Assembly: GCF_949628265.1 (NCBI RefSeq)
Contig: NC_088788.1
Span: 23,980,335 to 24,044,334, forward strand
DNA from: Cloeon dipterum
Lineage: Eukaryota; Arthropoda; Insecta; Ephemeroptera; Baetidae
Direction of reading: 5' to 3'
DNA: 64,000 nt
Positions within the stretch are counted from its first letter, which is position 1. Every line of letters starts with the position of its first letter. The notes below the pieces were generated by a model. It was not told where the DNA came from. It ran no database searches and saw only the letters and a program-made list of their open reading frames with translations. The position numbers and the translations under genes were made by a program. Shown here one piece after another: positions 18,158 to 30,789 of this stretch.

Positions 18158-20352
18158 ATGACATCTTTTTCTAGGAGAAGCAGCAGGTGGTTGAGCCGAA
18201 TACAGAGAAGACATGTAGTGGCAATTCTTGCATTCCTTGGCTTTTGCCAAGTTTACGCACTGAGAGTTAATCTGAGCGTGGCAATCGTGGCAATGACAGC
18301 AAACAGAACAATCATTTCAGAAGGAAATATAAAAACTGTATAGACACACTTATTAATTTTTTTTAAATTAACTCGGTGTCATTCTAGGAACAAGACTTCG
18401 ACTGGGACAGTAAATCACAAGGAATCATCTTAAGCTCTTTCTTCTACGGCTATGCAGTAACCCAAGTGGGTATATTAGTATATTAAATGGAAATAGGAAA
18501 AATGGTTCGTTATTTTTCTAGATTCCAGGAGGGTGGTTGGCGACAAGAATTGGTGGAAAAAAAATGTTTGGTCTCGGTATTCTTGTGACTGCCATCATTA
18601 CCCTTTTGACTCCACTTTTAGCTTGGACAGGATTTTACTACCTCGTAGTAGGTCGGATTATTGAAGGAATTTTCGAGGTTTGTTTAGGTCAAATATAGAA
18701 CTGCCTGGAATAATAATTGTTGTCCCCTGTTCAGGGAGTGACATACCCAAGCATACACGCAGTCTGGAGTCGCTGGGCGCCACCACTAGAGCGGAGCCGA
18801 TTAGTCACCATTGCTTTTTCTGGAAGCTATTTTGGAACTGTTATATCACTTCCATTGTCAGGATATTTGGCGGAAACATTTGGCTGGGCTTCGATATTTT
18901 ATGTTTTTGGTAATAATCAACAGAAAATTGAACTTCATCATTCATATCATCACTCATTGTGGTTTGCAATTCAGGCGTAATTGCAATTATTTGGTGCATC
19001 GTTTGGCTGATTGTGGTCAGTGAAACTCCCCAAGAGGACAAACAAATCACTGAAGAAGAACTTGACTACATCAGAGCAACAGTCGGGCCTGCAGCAAACC
19101 ACGTGAAGGTGGTTAAGTATCACTTTTGGTGCTGGGAACGCCTGTCTTTTACTCTGTTCAAATTCACTAACATTTCCAAATTAATAGCTCGAAAGAAATT
19201 CCCCCCCCCCCAATTATGCTAATGATTTCAACTACCAATTCTTAACATTTTAGAACATGGACCCTCCATGGAAAAGATTCGTCACTTCATTACCGGTATG
19301 GGCGATCATGCTAGCCCATTTCAGCGAAAACTGGGGATTTTACACCCTGCTGACAGAGCTGCCGACATTTATGAACGGTACTGCTAGTCAGCATTATCGT
19401 TAGTCATACGAAATTGTTTCCTCGCATATATACCACTTTTAGATGTGCTTGGATTTGATCTGAAACACGCTGGACTGCTGTCAGCTCTGCCGTATCTAGT
19501 CATGGGGACTGTTGTTCAAATAGGAGGACAATTGGCCGATTACCTAATCTCAAACGGTCATCTCTCTACGACAAAAGTATGCCGCCAAACATACCAACTT
19601 CGAAGCACCAGCCAAACAATATTCAATGCCTGCAGGTCCGAAAGCTGTGCACGTGTGGTGCTTTCATCTTCCAGACGCTGTTTTTGATAGCAGCGGCACA
19701 CGCCACAAGTGCTACCGCGGTGGTGGCTTGCCTGACTGTTGCTGTTGGCTTTGGAGGATTTGCTTGGGCCGGATTTAGCGTGAACCCCCTAGACATAGCA
19801 CCACAGTTTGCCAGCATTCTGATGGGCCTATCAAACACAGTGGCAACCCTTCCTGGCATGATTAGCCCTCTGCTCACAGGACACCTTGTGCAGCGAAAGG
19901 TGAGAGGCACGACTACTCCTAAAATAATAATATATCAAACTGTACTTAAACATGAGGTGACAGTATAAGAATTGGCGAAGCAGATCTTGAGGCAAAAGCT
20001 AGGTAGCACAGTGCATTGAGTTTTTGACATCAATTGTGTAACTAGGCCTCTTTTCATAACGCGCAACTTAATTCACAGAACTAGCCCAAACAATTGTTAA
20101 TTATCTGCATCAGTCAAGTTTGAATAAAAATGACTTACTTTTTTATAGACCCCAGAAGAGTGGCAAACCGTTTTCTACATTGCTGGAGGAATTTATCTGG
20201 CTGGGGCAGTTTTCTACGCAATGTTTGCATCAGGGAAGCTACAACGCTGGGCAGAGTTACCGGATGGAGAGTTGCTGTGTGCTGACACCCACTCACGCGC
20301 TTCCACAGAGGATTTGCCATTCGGTTCTGGTACATGTGGCGATTCAGATTAA
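18158..20352 (+). CDS. SLC17-family (sialin / inorganic phosphate cotransporter-like) MFS transporter, copy 1
   Basis: Twelve-TM major facilitator carrying organic or inorganic anions, with H+ or Na+ coupling in the family. The nine exons are 18158-18337, 18388-18465, 18522-18677, 18735-18909, 18975-19108, 19254-19377, 19443-19576, 19636-19899 and 20149-20352 (482 aa). TM1 carries [14 protein letters not shown] with the family arginine, followed by an N-glycosylatable loop (NRT). Then come [23 protein letters not shown] (TM2 and the A-motif-like loop), [40 protein letters not shown], and [23 protein letters not shown]. These segments are diagnostic of SLC17. The cytosolic C-terminus is short and Ser/Thr/Asp-rich. 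Intron 5 contains a C11 run at 19201-19211. Substrate cannot be told from sequence; sialin-like or insect Na/Pi-like are both possible. Confidence 0.9.
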
Positions 20353-22368
20353 AACTTTTTTCTCTGTCATGTTTAATTCGCCCAAGTTGAAATTTTCTGT
20401 CAGACCAATTTTGTCAATTATTGTCGATTTTTGTGGCTTGTGCTTCAAGATCGCAGTTAACAAAATAACGGTTACGTAATCACAAATTTCACAAGTCAAT
20501 TACATGTCTTGGAGATGACCACCTGCCAAAAATTCTTCAGCAAATTTTACTATTTTAATGCCATTTTATGTTTATAAGAATATTTATCGGTCTCAGAAAG
20601 TAAGTTGAATGGGTACACACACTTGTAAAGGAAGAAAAGGGTATTCCAGGAGTTAGCTTTTGTAGCCTAATTCTTAGCCTAAATTGATACGCAATCTCCA
20701 GATTTACAGCATAAAAACGATAGGAACATTTTTTTTAAATTTGCACAACAACTGCGCTTTGTTGTCATTCTGACTCGCACAGCATTAACGGTTTTCCTAA
20801 TCCGTACCATTATTATTTGTATAATGCACAATGGTTGTTTACACTACTCCAGCTAGTTTTAAAAGCCTATAACTACTCCGTATTCCTCGTCTATCCTAAT
20901 AATAGTGTCACATAATATATCATATATATCTTATGTTAAAATATATCAAAGTAAATGTGCTTAGCAAGAAAATATTTTTGGGAAGATACACAAATATGCA
21001 ATTATATTAATAGCAGTTTTTGTCATGTGTGCTTGTTTTTCACGTGTTAATTTTATTTAGATGCACCCAGTAGGAAAAACGCGCATTTCGAAAAGCCCCA
21101 ACCTGTGATAACGTAAATTTGTTGATCCTAATTTGAATTGACCATTCGTGCAATTTCTCAGGATCAATTATTCCAAGCATGAAAGTGCTTACATTCACTC
21201 TAGGATTACGTTGCTTCGCTTACACTGTTTTCTTAAAGGATAAATATATCACAAAATTATATTTTAGAACAAATATTAAAGGAAAATGTAGTAAGGATGT
21301 TAATATTAAAATACCCAGTAGAATAGCACACTCAAAAGAGCATGCACAAATATGCTATGGAAGCTAATTGTAAGATCACATGAGGACAGGATTTCTCAAA
21401 CTGCTTGCTTTGCACTGTTGATGATTTAAAGGGTTAAGTTTCTCGTTTGTTGTTATGTTGACTCACAAGTATAGAATTTAATGTATGTTTGTGTGTAATA
21501 AAGTGTCTATACCTGCAAGAACAAAATACAGCCGAGTTTTACTTTTAAGTGCGAAACAAATAGAGCACAAATAGGCTCTTGTCTCGTACAGCACGTTGGC
21601 GAGAATGTTTAGAAATCGGATATAGTTGTCGCATCACATGATCCAATAAGAGTGCAACTAGAGAGGCTGATCCCAGCTCTTTGAGAACGAAAATAATAAG
21701 CTGTGTGTTCTTGGCAGAGGAAGTGAAACTCGTTGCTTGCAACAAAGAGCCAGCAAGTTAGCGCGCTCAATGAAAAGAAACCGAAATCAATGAACACTTA
21801 ATTAATAGTCGCGAGGATATGCAGGTAGCTGCCGGTCTAATTTATGAAGGAAGTGTGTGCGGAGAAAGTCCGAACGAGATAACAAGCAACACGGTCAATT
21901 ACTCAGCTGCAAATGTGGAGCATTTAAAAGTGCAGCAATGACCTTTGCCAATCAATCAGTGCAAATCTCGATTCCCACAGTGCTTTGCCTTGCCGTTAGA
22001 GAGTGATCAGACGCATTTGCGCCTTTTATGCAGCGCTTTTAGCACTTAGCAGGAACGAGAGGACTTATGAAGTGAAAGTGGTTGGGCGGCTCCGGCTGGA
22101 GGAGCGGATGGATTATTGCTGCTTGGCCAGCACGAGGCAATAGGATTCGACTCATTTGGCCCAGCGCGCGAGCCGAGAGCGAGCGAACGAGCGAGCGCCA
22201 GCGCTTGTGTACAATCACCACGGACGTTTTATTCTGTGCTTCTTTTTAACATGCTTGCTTTTGTGTCTTGTGCGACGACTATAAAGGTGCGTTTTGCTCC
22301 GATTCGCTAAATCAAAAGTGCAGTTGTTACAGCTTCATTATCAAACTTTTGTAACAATATTGGATAAT
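20353..22368. other. Spacer between the two SLC17-like genes
   Basis: Mostly AT-rich 3' flank of copy 1; a plausible poly(A) signal is AATAAA at 21497-21502. From about 22000 the sequence becomes GC-richer, with a GAGCGAGCGAACGAGCGAGC repeat near 22177-22196, and probably forms the promoter and leader of copy 2. No coding exon is supported. Confidence 0.45.
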
Positions 22369-25300
22369 ATGGCTTCAAGAAGTGAGAGCAGTATGCAAAT
22401 CTCGGAGACAACTTCTTCGGAGCGGCCGACCAGGTACGAAAAGTGAATTATAAATTTGTGTGGCAGCTAGCGCTATCTTTTCAACTCTTGTGACCCACTG
22501 CCCAAGGGGTTTATGTGTATTAAAACAGTTTCACCTGCTCGTGACGACCAAATTTCACTCTTTCATTTTCGGCACACATGTTTTTAACTATAAAAAGCCT
22601 TTATAATTATAACGGTAGTAATAGTAGCTTTTTGCATTTCCATATTACGAAATAAAATTTTACTTAAAATATGTGAACTCTTTGCAAAGTAAAATATACT
22701 TAGGAAAAGTTCAACAATATTTTTAAAATACCTTTTCACTGGATTAAATGTGCGTTTTAAAGTTTTGTCTGATCATCAGTAAAAAGTTTTAAAAGAACAC
22801 TTTTTTCACAGTTAGCGTTGTGACAAGATGAAATCAGCATGAAGAATAATCATCGATAGAAACGAACGTTAAATCAAAATTTAACCCATATTTTCTTTTA
22901 TTTATACTTTCAATTAAAAAAATGTTGTTTTACGCTGAAAAAAACGCAAATGAAAGGAGCTGAGCAGCACGAAGCACTTGTTACCAATTGAAGTAGTTGC
23001 AACTTTGGTAATTAGACTGATTGTGAGCAATGAGCAATAAAATAAACAATAAAAAGCCAAGTATCTTACTCTTTTCCTAGTTAGTTAATTTATCACGGAT
23101 TTTAACAGTCACGCTTAGACGCATTCCATATAAATCAAAAGTATAAATTCCAGACGACACTTCGTCAGCCAAGTCAAATACTTTGAACATAAAATTTATT
23201 TGCACCGATTGCATTCCCGCAAAACCAGTCCCCTTCTCGCTTACAGGTTATCCTTGATTGGCATTGCGCAGTCTTTAATTCAAAGTGTCACTTATATCCA
23301 TTAATCTTATAAATCCAGAACTCTTCCTATCACCTGTTGTTCCTGAGTTTAATATGAGTATAAGACAAATATAAAAAGTATAAAGCTAATGCATGAAACA
23401 TTTCAATTTCTACAGTAAATCTGGATGCTGTTCGATGCCTAGAAGGTACTTAGTCGCGTTTTTAGCGTTCCTTGGATTCTGGAACGTTTACGCTCTGCGA
23501 GTCAATTTGAGCGTGGCCATTGTCGCGATGACCAGCAATTACACAGTTACTCTGGACAACGGTACCGTCATTCAGGTAATTTGAAATTATTTTCATTATA
23601 TCAACGAAAAAACTTTCATTCCGTCAACAAACGCCTTTAAATCAAATAATAAGTCAGTAAATATCAGTTAATAAGGATACTCTCTCCGTAATTGAAATTT
23701 ACCTTTAGAGGTACTTAACTTTGTGCACTATCATTTTCCTCTAAAGTATGCTTGTTTAAAGGAACTTAAATTCATTGCATTATTTCTTCCAAACATTGCC
23801 AATTATGCAATTTCTGTTGCATGGATGTCGCAAAATCAATTTGTTCAAGGCATTGCCTTACGAGGAACCTTTTTATTTTACCATCGCCGGCTTTCTTGAG
23901 GCGGCAGCTTCGCAACTGTTGAAATGTCAAGCCGTTCTCTTGAGAATATCTGCAGCGAGCGCGATCGCGTATTGTGAAAGTATTATGATCAATGAATGCA
24001 TCATTGTCAGCGCGCTTTGAAGATCGGCTCCATCTGCATTCGTGCGTGAAAATAGCACCTTTGGTATTGGTATAACCACGACAAATTCTATCGGGGATTT
24101 TTACCCATGATTGACGCTTGGAAATCAGGAAGGGCAAAATGAGACAGCTGCGTGAAATCGAGCTAGCTTTCCTTAACCGCAAATTCGATCATACGGTTCA
24201 TAAAGCACTCCGACTTTTGTGGTTAAATAATACAGAGCGCGATCAATATAAAAATTAAAAGTTTGCTTTGCATAATAAAAGATTAACCAATATCTAATAT
24301 ATTTTTAATTTCTGGATTTGGATATTCCAGCAAGCACCTAATAAAAATTATATTTCATTACAGAAAAGAGACTTTGATTGGGACTCCAAGACAAGAGGAC
24401 TTTTACTCAGCTCCTTTTTCTATGGTTACATAATCACCCAAATCCCGGGTGGTTGGCTAGGAGCAAGAGTCGGAGGCGCCCTCCTTTTCGGTGCCGGAAT
24501 AGCGTCCACCGCGCTTTTGACCCTTTTAACGCCTTTAGCAGCTACTGGAGGCGTCACCTTTCTTTTTGTGCTCAGAGTTTTAGAAGGTGTCTTTGAGGTA
24601 ATGATCCTACGTGGTAATTTACCCCGTAATACTGATTCAAATTATATAATGCCATTTTAGGGCGTCACATATCCATGTATTCACGCGGTCTGGGCTAGGT
24701 GGGCGCCGCCTATGGAGCGTAGCAAATTGGCAACTTTGGCTTTTTCAGGCAGCTACGTTGGCACAGTGGTTGCCCTTCCACTCTCTGGCTACCTCGCAAA
24801 GCATGTTGGCTGGCCTTATGTTTTCTACGTGTTCGGTATATTTATTGCTATATTTCAATTTTGTGCTCATTTTTAATTCATATTTTCGCAGGATTCATAG
24901 GCTTGGTTTGGTATGCAGTTTGGGTGGCTGTGGTGAGAGAAGGGCCAGAGCTTGACCCACGCATCAGCCAGGAAGAGCTGGAATATATCCAGAAGTCACT
25001 AGGTCAACAGCCACAAAAAGTAAGCCAGCAGTGAAGTACGTTCTAACAGTAATAAAATTTCCCTCTGAAGACAAGCCCACCATGGGGACAGTTCTTCAAA
25101 TCAGCACCAGTTTGGGCAATCATTACGGCGCACTTTGCCGAAAATTGGGGATTTTACACTCTCCTGACACAACTGCCCACCTTCATGAAAGGTATGACCA
25201 AGATAACTTAGTAAAAATATTTAAAATAATTCATTTATGAAAGATACGCTCGAGTTTGACCTGAAGGACGCAGGATTATTGTCTGCTTTACCCTACCTTG

Positions 25301-26343
25301 CCATGGCCGCGGTTCTCCAGATGGCTGGACATCTTGCTGACTGGCTACGGTCAAAAGAGTTCATCTCAACGACTGGCGTCAGGAAGCTTTTCAACTGTGG
25401 TGCCTTCATCAGCCAGACAACGTTCATGATGCTCGCAGCGTACCTTCTGACTCCATTGGCATCCGTGGCTTGTCTCACGGTGGCTGTCGGACTCGGTGGA
25501 TTCGCCTGGAGTGGATTCAGGTAAGCGTCAAGTGTGTTAAAGAATTATTATGGATGTTTAAATTACCACCAGTTATGCGAGGCAGGCAATATGCAACAGT
25601 CAGCAGCTTCGCAGGTTGCATACCACGTTGTCAGAAACTTTTTGACCGCTCATTTCTGAAAAAATAAACAATACATCCAGAGTGTTAAAAGAGAAGCCGT
25701 TATTATGACTGTAGCCGTACTTAATTATTTTGTCCGTCGATATTATACTATCAACGCTCCCAACATATTTAAGGAAACTTTTGAAAAATAACCCTTATAG
25801 TATAAGCACATCTCAAGAAGTATATTTTGATTTATGCATACATTTTTTCATCAGATCTTATTTTTTTTTATAACAGCAATTTGTTATCATATATCCGATT
25901 AATTCCATAAATTCTTTTGATTTCAGTGTAAATCACCTTGATATCGCACCTCAATATGCCAGTGTTTTGATGGGGCTGTCCAACACATTTGCGACACTAC
26001 CTGGCATCATTAGTCCGGCACTGACTGGCATAATTGTCCATAGCAAGGTCAGTATAAAAGTTTGAGTTGTTTGAAAAGTTAAAAGTAAATCTTGACGCAG
26101 AGTGTGGAAGAGTGGAAAATAGTTTTCTACATAGCCAGCGCGATATACTTGTTTGGAGCTGTGATTTACGCGATCTGCGCTTCTGGCGAACGACAGCCGT
26201 GGGCGATACTAGACGAACCGAGTCCCGCAGAAGTCAAGAAGAATGAACACGATCGCTACAACGGTCTCTACGACTTCAACTCCACAGAACAGCTCAAGCT
26301 ACCGAGGCCCAAACTGTACCATAATGATATCAACGATTTCTAA
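22369..26343 (+). CDS. SLC17-family (sialin / inorganic phosphate cotransporter-like) MFS transporter, copy 2
   Basis: Tandem paralogue of the preceding transporter. Exons are 22369-22433, 23416-23575, 24364-24597, 24661-24835, 24892-25019, 25071-25191, 25244-25520, 25927-26047 and 26101-26343 (507 aa). The first exon, read from ATG 22369, gives [21 protein letters not shown] and joins in frame at CTACAG|T to [13 protein letters not shown]. If that exon is not used, translation could start at an ATG at or after 23393 in the extended exon. TM1 has [14 protein letters not shown] followed by an NYT sequon. Later landmarks are [56 protein letters not shown] and [20 protein letters not shown]. The C-terminus is longer and more charged than in copy 1. 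Substrate is unknown. Confidence 0.88.
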
Positions 26344-26610
26344 GCGTAGCCAGATAAAGCTAAATCGATAATAATGACAGTAATGACAGGTGTTTGTGAT
26401 AATACTATTTGGGTTTCACTTCGCTTGAAGAGTATTTTTTTCCAATCGAATTGATTAAAAAATATAAAAGGATATTGAAACCCATGTTGTTTATTAAATC
26501 TGCATGGAACTTGGATGATGTTTTGTTCCTCAGATGAGCAAGGTAACGAATTTAAAAAATTCTGGTCAGGCTCAATTACTTTTGTTTTTGTAATTCAAAC
26601 ACAAAAGGCA

Positions 26611-26616
26611 AATAAA
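26611..26616 (+). terminator. Possible poly(A) signal of SLC17-like copy 2
   Basis: AATAAA 268 nt past the stop; ATTAAA variants near 26454 and 26492 are alternatives. Confidence 0.35.
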
Positions 26617-26955
26617 ATATATTTTGCAAACATCGAATTTCTTCGTGCCACCCGATCCGATGCGAATTGCCTTGCGTATTTACAGAGAGCGCAAATTGTA
26701 AACACACAATCATTATTCGTGCACAACGCCGGCTCTCCTTGGGAAGGAATAAATCAGCAGCAGGCCTGATTCATCGCCGAAGAAGCGAGAACAAGAGAGC
26801 CGGCTGGATAATAAAAGGCGGCCACCGTGAGTTATTATATTATTATGCAGCTGCATGACAAATGACAGTGTAATATTAAAGTCGCTGGTGTGACAATAAA
26901 TACAGAGAAAACCTCCCCTTCGCCGCCGCCGCGCCGCCGGCAATATCGCTTTCAA

Positions 26956-26982
26956 GCGCGCGCGCGCGCGCGCGTGTGTGTG
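26956..26982. repeat. (GC)n(GT)n dinucleotide repeat
   Basis: Alternating GC then GT dinucleotides over 27 bp, a purine-pyrimidine alternation that can adopt Z-DNA. Confidence 0.9.
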
Positions 26983-27275
26983 TTTATAACCTTCGGAACA
27001 ACCCTCTTCGTATTTGTATGTGGTGACCAGAGAGCAAGCCGACCCAGGGCGAGGGTGCGATTTTATTACATCTGCAAACTCTAATAATAGGCTCACAATC
27101 ATCCCCTGCGCGCCAGCGCCACGCACAATGGCTCCGACCACCCCTCCGCCTGGCCGCGGCGCATATTGTCTGAGGCCCTTGAAATAAAAGCTCGGATTTT
27201 ATTAAAAGTGGAGCTGATAAGCCGCTCATCGCACTCCCACACTCGACACTGATCTAATCAATATTCATAACGACC

Positions 27276-27295
27276 CTGCTGCTGCTGCTGCTGCT
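27276..27295. repeat. (CTG)n trinucleotide repeat
   Basis: Six and two-thirds CTG units in noncoding DNA. Confidence 0.9.
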
Positions 27296-29338
27296 TTCCT
27301 CCCGCTCGCTCTCTATCCTGTCTTATTGGGATTGAATTTATTGCGCGCGACCTCCACGTGCTGCCGAGCACGCGTATGTCCTACCCTGCCCAGCATGCGA
27401 TTGAAAATTTTAATATTAAACTTTTGACGAGAGTCAGAGAAGTGTGCCTTTAAAACGGGGATGTTAATGAGTGATTATTAGGTACTTTATTACTGAATAC
27501 CGAACTCTCAAAGCTGAGTCGTAGATAACAGTGTTTCATAAAGCTTAATTAAGCTTGCAAAAAAATGGTCATGTTAAATGGGTGAGTGTTTTTTAGCATG
27601 AACTATGAAAAAATTCCTTTCCCTAGAAAAAAAATGACCTTTTTGAATGAATGAAAATCTTCATCATTCACCAGAAACAGAAATTGGGTCAATTTAATAT
27701 TTCCATATTGACTTATTAATTAATTAATCTAGTTAAGTACATTACAAAAATATTTTCTAACTATTCGGTTGTAAATCATGAAAATAAAGAAAACCCCAAT
27801 TTCATCCCGATTAATAGTACACAGCAATTTAATATAATTCAAATAAATTCTTAAATTGCCACATGAAGTTCGAAAACAAGATTTCAGGGCCCCTTTTGTT
27901 GATTTTGTAAAAAAAGTTTAGTAGTTGAGTTAATAATCACTGCTTGAAATGAAATTGAAATCATCGCGTGTTTCATTCAACTGACCCGAACTCTTTTAAG
28001 TCGAAATATATGATGACAAAATCTCATAATAAGAACTAGAACACCAACTACCTTTTTTACTATTTCTCTAAAATAAGGACACGCAGAAAAAGAGTTCGTC
28101 GGATTCTGAAACCCGATTCAGTGAAAATCCGTTTTGCACGGCGATATCGTTGTACACCACTGAAAAGCAGTTTGATCGTGCACATTCGACATGAGAGGAC
28201 AAAGCGGCACGAAATAAGTAACTTTTCGTTAGATTAATAATGTCGATTATCTGGATCATCAATTTCACGAGGGGTGCGCGCCCCGTCGCTCTCGATCTCG
28301 ACTCAGGAGTAATAACAGGGCACTCGAGAGTGCAAAACAACCCCCATATCCACGCGTTCTCGCCCCCTGGGGTAGCAGTAATAGCCCTGCGAAAAGGTCG
28401 TCTAATTTTCTTGGGAGGGACTCGCTCGAGCGGAGGCACACAGACAGATTTAATTAAACGTGTGCCATCCTCGCCGAGCTGTGCGCGTTGCCAGCACGAT
28501 TCCTCGTCGCTCGCTCCCTGCATTATTGTACGGCAGACAAGCAGGCACAGTCGTGAGCTGTGCGAAACGGATGCTATGAGCTCGGCCAGCCGTAATGTGA
28601 TGCTGCCTGGTGGACAATTGCGCCAAGGTTTTCTGCCCACCGTCTGTATATAATATCTGGCTCGTGTGCAACACCGTAATGAGCATTGTGCTCTGCTGCG
28701 GTGCAAATGGGGTGCAGCAACCCTTTTCTTTGCTGCCAGTTCGCACGTGTAATCATTACTCGCTGCCGTAATTGCGCAGCAGTTTGTGCACTATCCATGC
28801 GAACACTTTGCATGGCTATTGTTGACTGTCATTTTTGCGGTTTTTCTTGGGCAGTAACAAAAGGTTTTGCGTCCCTTGTCCCTTGGTGTTTGTACGCACG
28901 AGTTTTAGTTTTGTCCCAAATTTCAGTTTCGTTTTTTGGCGTGCCCTTGCCTTAACCTTACAACCACTTTAGTTTTTTGTAAGAGTGGAGTTAATTTTTT
29001 AAATATCGCGGACGCATTTAATTTCGAATGTAATCTAATATTAAGTAAAAAACTAATAAAAAAAATTGGAGCAGCGCTTTCTATACTCTGACAAAAAGGG
29101 TATACCCCTTTAAGATAAGCAATTTTTAGATTTCGAATATGAAATACTATTGGTTGATAACCCTCACCAAGGCAATCAACATACCAAATTTCCTTCAATT
29201 CGGTTGACTCTGTCCAACTTTGTGTCACCTAGAAATGGAAAAAAATCCCTTTACATCTATATAACGAATGAAATGATTGCATGCTCTATTGCCTGTTCTC
29301 GTTGGCAATTATTTATATTTTATTTTGTAGTTTCCGAA

Positions 29339-29351
29339 CCCCCCCCCCCCC
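29339..29351. repeat. Homopolymer C13
   Basis: Run of 13 C on the plus strand. A similar C11 run lies at 19201-19211 in the first SLC17-like gene. Confidence 0.9.
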
Positions 29352-29570
29352 GCAAGCTTCTTTAAATTCAGAAGTCAATTTGTTCATCGTAAACTCTGCG
29401 AATAAATTTCTGTGGGGTTTGGTTTATGCTAATAAGAATACATAAGTGCATATAGAGCCATGAATTTTGTAATGCACAAATTAATTAATAATATTTAATT
29501 ATTTTATATGATATGCGTACTTACACCCTTGCAAATTTGCGACATGACGAGAATGACGTCTGACGTGTGG

Positions 29571-29576
29571 TATAAA
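29571..29576 (+). promoter_or_regulatory. TATA-box candidate upstream of the AT-hook gene
   Basis: TATAAA in GTGGTATAAAGCTC. Two TGACGT half-CRE motifs lie just upstream (29554 and 29561). A donor-like AA|GTAAGT with GT at 30096 could end a leader exon that joins the acceptor at 30769. Confidence 0.3.
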
Positions 29577-30159
29577 GCTCTCTGCCCTCTACTGCTAACG
29601 CCGAATCTCAGGGCGTTTCTAGCAGCTGGCACCAGACCTGACACTAAACTTGGTACATACTTCTTGCACCTTGCAGTGCATCTCAATTCTCAATCTCGGC
29701 ATCGGCAATCGACAACTCTTACTCTTGAATAACTACACTATTTCTATTTGCACCTGCTATGATCCACCACAAGTCCTCATTCTCATTCCACTCAGCTGCT
29801 GTTTGCTCCACTCATCTGCACTGCAGTCCGCAGTGCAAAGGCAAAGTACGATCGCAGCACAACGTGTCTATCAAGTCTCAACTTCTCTTATTCTGGAAAA
29901 ATCTCAAATCTGTGCTCTAACTCCAGTTGTTGTTCTTGCCTTCACGTATCCTCCTCCTCACCACTGGAGACTCCAATACACTCTCGCACTATTTTACATT
30001 CATATGTACAGTCAATAGTAGAGAAGAGATATTATTACATACACAATCACAATACTTCATACTTCTTCTTGACTTGAGGTGCTCTGACTGAAGAAGTAAG
30101 TCATCCTATGATCCTACATCTGAGTGTGTTTCTGCATCTTTCCAGTCCAGTTCGGGATT

Positions 30160-30570
30160 TTCTTTAGTGAGGTACATAAATATGTAATGATACATACATG
30201 ATGTATGTATGGACGTATCATATTTTGTCATTGAATGACTGTGTGTCCGTATTATTATTACATACACATAATATTATATATTGTATTACATGTGTAATTA
30301 ATAATATGGAAGTATGTATGTACATTATGTATATTTTAAAAATTACATTTAAGTGCATTGTGTATGATACAGGAAATATTACTCTTTTCGCTGCGATTTT
30401 TAATTTTCGTCACCTACATTAATAATATGTAAATTATGGGATTCTCATAAGAATTGGTGACTGGCTAGAAGTGTATGTATAATTATATAAATATCTATTA
30501 CATACCAACCCAGTTGAAATGGAAATTTTTCCATAACATTTCGATTATACATACATACATGATGATGTAT
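30160..30570. repeat. TACATA/TATGTA-rich low-complexity region with a perfect palindrome
   Basis: Repeated TACATAC and GTATGTA words in both orientations. At 30190-30210, ATACATACAT and ATGTATGTAT are perfect inverted 10-mers around a single G. Confidence 0.7.
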
Positions 30571-30789
30571 TTTTTATTTTGTGCTATGATGGTGACTTAA
30601 TTAGCATCCATCCCCTTGCCATAATTTCGTCCATGCTAAACTTAACAGTATTAGTTAAGTGGGCACTAATTGAGCCACAAAAAGTACGTGGACGTATATT
30701 ATTGAGTCATGATCATACATGTAATATTATCTCATACAAGATATAAAATTTATTTTTTGTTTATTTCAGTTGACACGTTTGACTGTAGA

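Larger units (their letters stand above)
26344..30769. other. 4.4 kb intergenic region before the AT-hook gene
   Basis: Contains GC-rich islands (about 26900-27400 and 28250-28650), several simple repeats and palindromes listed separately, and long AT-rich stretches. The two opposed open frames at 28068-28706 show no recognisable domain. A TATA-type promoter candidate near 29571 may serve the AT-hook gene, because coding exon 1 of that gene begins at a splice acceptor (30769) and an upstream leader exon must exist. Confidence 0.45.

Noticed and set aside
23772-24182. 136-codon antisense frame in an intron of SLC17 copy 2
   Set aside because: No domain or transposon motif found; Arg/Ser-rich composition like chance translation.
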